Shown here piece after piece: positions 58,375 to 64,000 of a stretch of 64,000 nt of DNA. The notes below the pieces were generated by a model that worked only from the letters and a program-made list of their open reading frames with translations, made no database searches and was not told where the DNA came from. Source of the stretch: Sepiola atlantica (lineage: Eukaryota > Mollusca > Cephalopoda > Sepiida > Sepiolidae); assembly GCA_963556195.1 (NCBI GenBank), contig OY744520.1, forward strand, positions 155,493,607 to 155,557,606. The letters run 5' to 3'. A program made the position numbers and the translations under genes. The number at the start of each line of letters is the position of its first letter. Position 1 is the stretch's first letter.

Positions 58375-59420
58375 GCACCAAGTTGAGAATTCCTAAAAAA
58401 GCTTTCAAATTAGAAAGGACCTGGACCTGACGGAGTTCAGGGATACTGCTTTCAAAACCTCCCGGCTTTACACCCACTTCTTGCAGAAATAATACATGGC
58501 TGTTTGATGACATGTAGCTTTCCTGAATGGCTGACAAAGGGAAACACACTCTTATTCATAAAGGATTAGACAACAGAATGGGTGACAAACTATAACCTCT
58601 CAGTTATGTAGAAACTTTTTACTAGCATATTGTCTGAAAGTAAATATGGGCAATTGGACTTAAACAATTTGTCTTCCTGAGGAACAGAAAGGCTGCCAAA
58701 AATGATTGCATGACACTAAAGATCAGTTTCTGATCGATAAAATGATCCTGATAAACCTCAAACGAAAAACTACAAGCCTTTGTCATAGGGGGGTGGATTA
58801 TCAGAAAGCATTTGACATGATGCTTTATTCATGAATAAACAAATGCTTGGGGATGTACGGAATGGCCCTAACATGCAATAAACTTTAAAGAATAGCATGA
58901 TGAATTAGGAAACCAATTTAACTGCAAGAAGTGTTGCATTAGGTAAAATGAAAATCAAGAGAGATATTTTCCAGGGCGAGAGTCTTTCCTCCTTTGCTTA
59001 TTGTCGTTAGTTTGATCCTAATGACACCTTTCCTACGTAATGTGAAGGAATACTATGAACTTGGGAAATGGTTTCCTACAGTCAACCACTTGCTATTCAT
59101 GGATGACCTTAAAGTTTATGGAAATAATAAAAACCAACTTTATACCTTAATAGAAAACGGTTAAATTATTTAGTGACGACATACTAATAGAATTTGGCAT
59201 CACTAATGTATGATTCTTGTTATAAAAACTGATAAACTTGTCCGCTCAGATGGTTTTGGACTCCCAACAACAGATCTGATAAAGAATGTAGACAGTGAAT
59301 TGAATTACAAACACTTGGAAATACTGAAAGCGGATTAGACGAAAAACAAGGAAATTAAAATGCAGGTCACAGTAATACATTAATAAAATTAACAACACAC
59401 TTTTGCTAAATTTGTAGATT
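58375..59420 (+). pseudogene. Second R2-superfamily (R4-like) RT remnant, diverged
   Basis: Plus-strand, heavily frameshifted RT of the same superfamily as the element at 41-44 kb but clearly another lineage. In order: GPDGVQGY near 58428; FPEWLTKGNTLLI.K near 58515-58560; motif A region VDYQKAFDMMLYS near 58793-58830; motif B region DIFQGESLSSLL near 58960-59000 (GDS changed to GES); motif C LLFMDDLKVYGNNKNQL near 59090-59140 with both aspartates kept; SDDILIEFGITN near 59170-59205. The endonuclease was not found, and no TAA tract borders it. Stops throughout. Confidence 0.75.
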
Positions 59421-60820
59421 AACACGCTCAAGTTAATGACTACGAGTATAAAGAATATATACTATGTAAACACTCTGAAAAACTTGACGAAAAGAAGAAA
59501 AAACAATTATTTTTAAATTCAGAGTAAGCGATTAATTTAGTATATAATTTTTTACGAAAAATTGACGAAAAGAAGAAAAGTAGAATTAACTGCTTATTTC
59601 TTTAATTTACAGTGTTTAGAAAAAAAAAGACAACGTTTTAGGTGATTACTTCTGGTTGAGTGACCTTGTCAGTATTATATCAGTTAACTGTTTTAATATG
59701 TTATAATGGCCCGTAAATTGTGGATCATCTTAATTCCACAATTGTCCATCCTTCCCCAAACACTCTAAATTAAAAAAATAAGCGGTTTATTTTTATTTTC
59801 TTTATTTCGTAAATGTTATACGTAATCGCCTAAAAACTAGAATCTATTTTCTTTTCTGTTGGTTGGGGGTGGTATAATTTAACGGATGATGTTCATGTGC
59901 GATTATACTAAAATATAAATCTAATTATTTCGCAATAGATAGAATAGTAAAAAAAACATTGCACAATTAGTTTATTTATCAACTTTACAAATAAGGTGTA
60001 TCCTTAGCTAATTATAAAAATTTATGTACTTTTTACGAAAAATAAAACAATACGTCTGTTGCTAAACTTAATAAATCGGAATTTGCTTTGCTCATTATAT
60101 AAGTTATTGATTAATTTTTCACATAAAATTAAACGGTAAGATTGTAGTTCAACTTTACAAATAAAACATTTACTTAGCTAATTAAAAAAATGCTAATTAT
60201 TTATTTCTCACGAAAAATGTAAAAACTACGAAAATTAAATGCTGAAAGTATGTAAAACGCATATTTGGAAGCAATTAATTCTAAAAGTAAGTTTAAACTT
60301 AAAAATAAGCTTTCAAAATGAGGTATACAAAATAATTCGCTAAATTTAAAAAAAATTGCTTTGCGAATCGATTGTAGTGGGGGCAGCGAGTAGAATTAAA
60401 AATAAATAATTTGTCAAAAAAATATTCCCCTGTCAGAAGAGTAGTAACATATTTTGTTAATTCATCCTTTGTTATTAAAGTATTTAAATTAAGTACCATT
60501 AATTTACCGATAATGGAAGAGAACCTGCTAAAAGATATAGATAAGTAAATTAACTAATTAAAAAGTGATATTTTCGTGCGTACTTCGAGAAGTAGTGCAC
60601 ATATTTACACTTTTTGTCATTTTTTGTTATTATCATTATTAATCACTGTTAATATTGACAAAACTATTCTATACACACAGGCAACTAACACAATCAGATT
60701 ACAATTAAATAATAGAAAACAATTTTTTTATTATTAACTGTTAAAAAATAGTATTATGCAAATGAGTTGGACAAATAATTGTTTTGGGGACTTGCTTGTC
60801 ACTATAATCAGATTATTTCC
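59421..60820. other. No supported feature
   Basis: Very AT-rich. ACGAAAAATTGACGAAAAGAAG recurs near 59480 and 59556 in split form, suggesting a small local duplication. Confidence 0.45.
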
Positions 60821-60825
60821 ATACA

Positions 60826-60859
60826 ATATCGTGAATTATTGATTTAAATTATATCTATC

Positions 60860-60899
<40 letters not shown>

Positions 60900-60933
60900 G
60901 ATAGATATAATTTAAATCAATAATTCACGATAT
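60826..60933. repeat. 108-bp perfect AT-rich palindrome
   Basis: Each 54-bp arm consists of a unique segment (starting ATATCGTGAATTATTGATTT at 60826) and half of a central (TA)n tract. The right arm is its exact reverse complement, ending ...CACGATAT at 60933. Symmetry centre near 60879.5. The unique flanks show it is a true inverted duplication and not just TA self-symmetry. Confidence 0.95.
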
Positions 60934-60990
60934 ATATATTAAAATATATATATATATGTGTGTGTGTGTGTATGTGTGTGTGTATGCATA
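60934..60990. repeat. (TA)n(TG)n microsatellite
   Basis: TA units followed by TG units with A interruptions, just right of the palindrome. Confidence 0.9.
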
Positions 60991-63600
60991 TATTACCTAC
61001 GTTATTTAACCGAATTGAGATTTTAAGAGACTACGTAATCAGCTGTAACGAGGTCAATCCTTGCCGAATATTTTTGGGAAAGGCATGAACTACACATTTT
61101 CCTTTATATGTATACAATAAAACTGCGTTAAAGACGAATACGGGATGCTTGAGAGATATTTCTAGAATAAACATTCATACTAATAACATGTAGTTTTATC
61201 TGTACCTACCTATACCTGGTACGCCATAAACCTAGGCTGGTTGAGCAAAGACTGTTGTTCAGCTGGCTTAATCACTGAAAAATGACGGCATGCTGACAGG
61301 AAGCAAGCGAGATCAGTGAAACGGTCAGACTGTAAGAAACGAATAAGAGTCATTTTCAAAAAGCATTAGACAACTTTAAACATGTAATTTTAATAAAAAG
61401 AAAAGTAAGAAACAGGATCCGATTCATACTAAAAGTGAACTCTATTCAAAATAAATTAAAAAAAGTATTTAAAATGAATAGTAAATAGTTCTAAAATTAC
61501 AATAATATAAAATTATTATTTGGTGTGTAGGAAATAGATTGTTCCAATGTATGTACAATTACGTAAATTTTATAAGCAGAATAAAAGCAAATACTGCTAG
61601 ACTGAATCATGAATTTAGGGAACAAAAAACAATAATTAAATAAAGAAACGAATTAAAGAAATATTATGAATAATTAAAAATATAAACACATAATTAATAA
61701 GTTAAAATAAAATCAAACGATAAATAAGTTTAAATGAGAGAAACGCTAAATAAGTTGCATGTTTCGTATAATGTGTTTAATTTGGTAATAATCCAGTTTA
61801 TTCAGGAATACTATTTCAACATTCTAACTAGTCACGGAATCAAAGATACATCTATATTTTGTGTTATTTTGATTTAAGTTTATTCATATATTTAATGCGA
61901 AACCGACAACCTTCATATAGTGTTTTACATTAAGTATTGTCCACCAAATATTAAATATCCCTATGTGTTTTGCAGCTTCTAAAAAATTGGGCAAACATTA
62001 CTGTTTCCCAAACTCAGCAATCCATGAATAGTGTATTCATTGAAAATTTGCAGAACCAAATAACAATATGTATTTCCAGATTAGTTAGAAAAGGGGTCTT
62101 TGAAGTCAATTTGAAACAATATTTCTAAAGTGATTGAGATTCCAGGGCTTCAAGTTTGTGTAAGCTAGAAATTGGGGCACTTCGGATGTTATCTAATTCA
62201 TGATTTGTATTATGACAAAACTTTGGAAACATCATGCATTTACTCGCATCTTTTTGTCCAAGCCATGTATGTCTAATGCATTTTAATATTTGTACTGAGT
62301 CGAATAATAGAAATTAGGTCTAGACTTATAACTGGATGTGGATATATGATTGAAAGATTTGCTTGGCTACAAAAAAAGATATAGCTTTATGTATTGCGTT
62401 ATTTTATGTCATAACAGATAATACACTGAATCCTATTTCCTCTAAACTAATTATTAATCGTTTCATTATATCAAATAAGTTCTAAGCTAGAAGACATTTA
62501 GTTGGAATAACATGCATAACATTCTTATAATATGAGAATATACACTGCTAAGCATAATAGTAAATACACTTGTTGCGGCTTTGTTGCGGTTATTTGTCTA
62601 AGCCAACAGAATTACTACCCTTATAATCAAAATAATGTTTTTAGATGAATGTCATGAACAAGTAAAGATTCTGTTATCTCTTTCTGCACTCAGAACATAT
62701 TTCTTATTTTTACTCTACATAAGAAAATTATCATCGTGTTGTAAAAACATTGTATTCATAAAAGTGATAAACTTAATCTTATGATAGTCTACTAACTTGG
62801 TGAAATTAGCTTTTTAGTGTCTTTTAACAGTATGTACTTTTTAGGGGAACAGTTATATAATAAGGGAGAAAATATAATTTCACTCAGAAAATTAATCTTA
62901 TTCAGTGTCATTATGTTTATATGTTCGTATATGAATTTAATTGCATTGACATATTTAAATCACTCATTTTGGTGATATTTATTTTATTCATATTTGTTCT
63001 TTTAACCCTGTTTTTGTTCTGTTGACTACAGTGAAAACACGATTAACTTATATTGGCTTTTGTAACATTTACTTGTTAGATATTATCACCCCTATTTTGT
63101 TTTGTTAAGTTCAGTTAAAAACACTCGGATTTATCATCCAGTGACCAAGGATAGAAAAGATGCAGTGCACTAAAAATACTATTAATCTTTCTAGACTGAG
63201 GCGATTTTAATTATACACAAAATACTTTCTTGTAGACATAAAGTTTGAACATTCTTTTTACACACAAAGAAGGTTTAACGGAATGTAATGAATTTATTAA
63301 AAAATGTCGGTGCTTATACATATGAGAGCACAAAAATGTGTACCCCATAACGAGAAATAAAATAACTCCTTAAATTTAAAAAATATATAGTGAATAAAAA
63401 GTCTTATTTATTATTAAGAGAACACACTGAAAAAAAATCATTTGTTGTAAGATGTTAAAAACTAAAAAAACGAAATTCAAGGATTGTAACAGTGATCTAA
63501 TTTAAAGAAGTATTTGAAAACGGGGGAATTGCAAACTTTAAATTAAAGTAACGTGAGTTTTAAAACATAAATTTGCTAAATTACGGTCATGTAATTGTCT
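60991..63600. other. No supported feature
   Basis: AT-rich sequence with no open frame, repeat or RNA structure that could be supported. Confidence 0.45.
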
Positions 63601-64000
63601 CAATATGTAATAAAAAAATGCTTATGCAAGCACTCTGACGTCATGCAGAAAAACGAGACTCAGCGACCAGGCCTGCTTAACACTAAACTCAGTTGAACCG
63701 GCTTCTTTCGAAGGAAAAAGGTTCATGTAAGTATCACATTCAAAAGCGTTTTTCAGTCGCATGTATATCCCAGTTAGGCCAGATGACGATGTTAGGTTTT
63801 TGCAATTCTTGCAGGGGTGTGTCAACGGAAAGAGGTGTACAATTAGTTTTACTCGAATATCAGTCTGGCTCACATGAATATTTAATCCAATTTGTTATTC
63901 TCAAAACTATATACCCCATGGTAGGGATGCCAGTGAGTTTAATTGCACCCCCATCCGCCATGATGTAGATTTTTCCCATGAGGTGTGTGTGGGTGTACAC
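63601..64000 (-). other. Right edge; unverified short minus-strand frames
   Basis: Slightly higher GC. On the minus strand an ATG at about 63962 opens a short frame starting MADGGAIKLTGIPTMG, followed by GTATAT, which could serve as a splice donor. A second minus frame of 83 codons lies at 63622-63873. No family is recognised; at best this could be a first exon of a gene outside the window. Confidence 0.15.

Noticed and set aside
63601..64000. First exon of a host gene on the minus strand
   Set aside because: Only a short frame and a possible splice donor; no family recognised and the window ends there.

Overview
This is a non-coding stretch of animal nuclear DNA, very AT-rich, built almost entirely from decayed transposable elements, microsatellites and unrecognised AT-rich sequence. 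No intact host gene, rRNA or functional tRNA gene could be supported. The mix of elements (several non-LTR retrotransposon clades, Penelope-like elements with hammerhead-type motifs, mariner/Tc1 transposons, tRNA-like SINEs, and about twenty long (TA)n tracts) suggests a lophotrochozoan, most likely a mollusc and perhaps a cephalopod. That placement is an inference from repeat content; no diagnostic gene is present.

Layout. 0.4-13.9 kb: a cluster of same-orientation (minus) copies of one EN/RT non-LTR family (A, B1, B2, C, D), with an opposite-strand LINE of a second family at 3.1-5.9 kb. Copy B2 carries a near-perfect 230-bp inverted duplication. 14-16 kb: a diverged direct duplication, then three tandem tRNA-like units. 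16.6-19.5 kb: a Penelope-type tail, two 5'-truncated copies of an R2-superfamily LINE (R4/Dong-like, with a CCHC + RPD/D restriction-like endonuclease), and a decayed mariner-like transposase. 23.0-24.3 kb: a mariner element complete to both TIRs with TA duplications but with a broken transposase. 27.7-31.4 kb: Penelope-like remnants (GIY-YIG and RT fragments), a tRNA-like SINE, and two hammerhead-type motifs in inverted orientation. 31-39 kb: mostly featureless, with one LINE endonuclease fragment at 36.9-37.5 kb.

39.7-44.7 kb is the most striking segment: a 3' tail of the R4/Dong-like element, an uninterrupted (AAT)338 array of 1,014 bp, a near-complete R4/Dong-like element, a short TAA tract, and another degenerate tail. 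Seven copies of this superfamily occur in the window, and most abut TAA/AAT repeats, which points to insertion into that microsatellite as described for Dong. 45-55 kb: (TA)n tracts, tRNA-like SINEs, a Penelope GIY-YIG remnant and several hammerhead-like motifs, many next to (TA)n. 55-59.5 kb: a Tc1/mariner-type pseudogene, a minus-strand R4/Dong-like copy abutting (TTA)27, and a second, more diverged relative. 60.8 kb holds a 108-bp perfect AT-rich palindrome. The rest is unannotated AT-rich sequence.

Nothing here works as a pathway. The common thread is retroelement-microsatellite association: restriction-like-endonuclease LINEs with (TAA)n, and Penelope/hammerhead termini with (TA)n. All positions of decayed elements are approximate, and all homology calls come from reading translations and motifs by eye.
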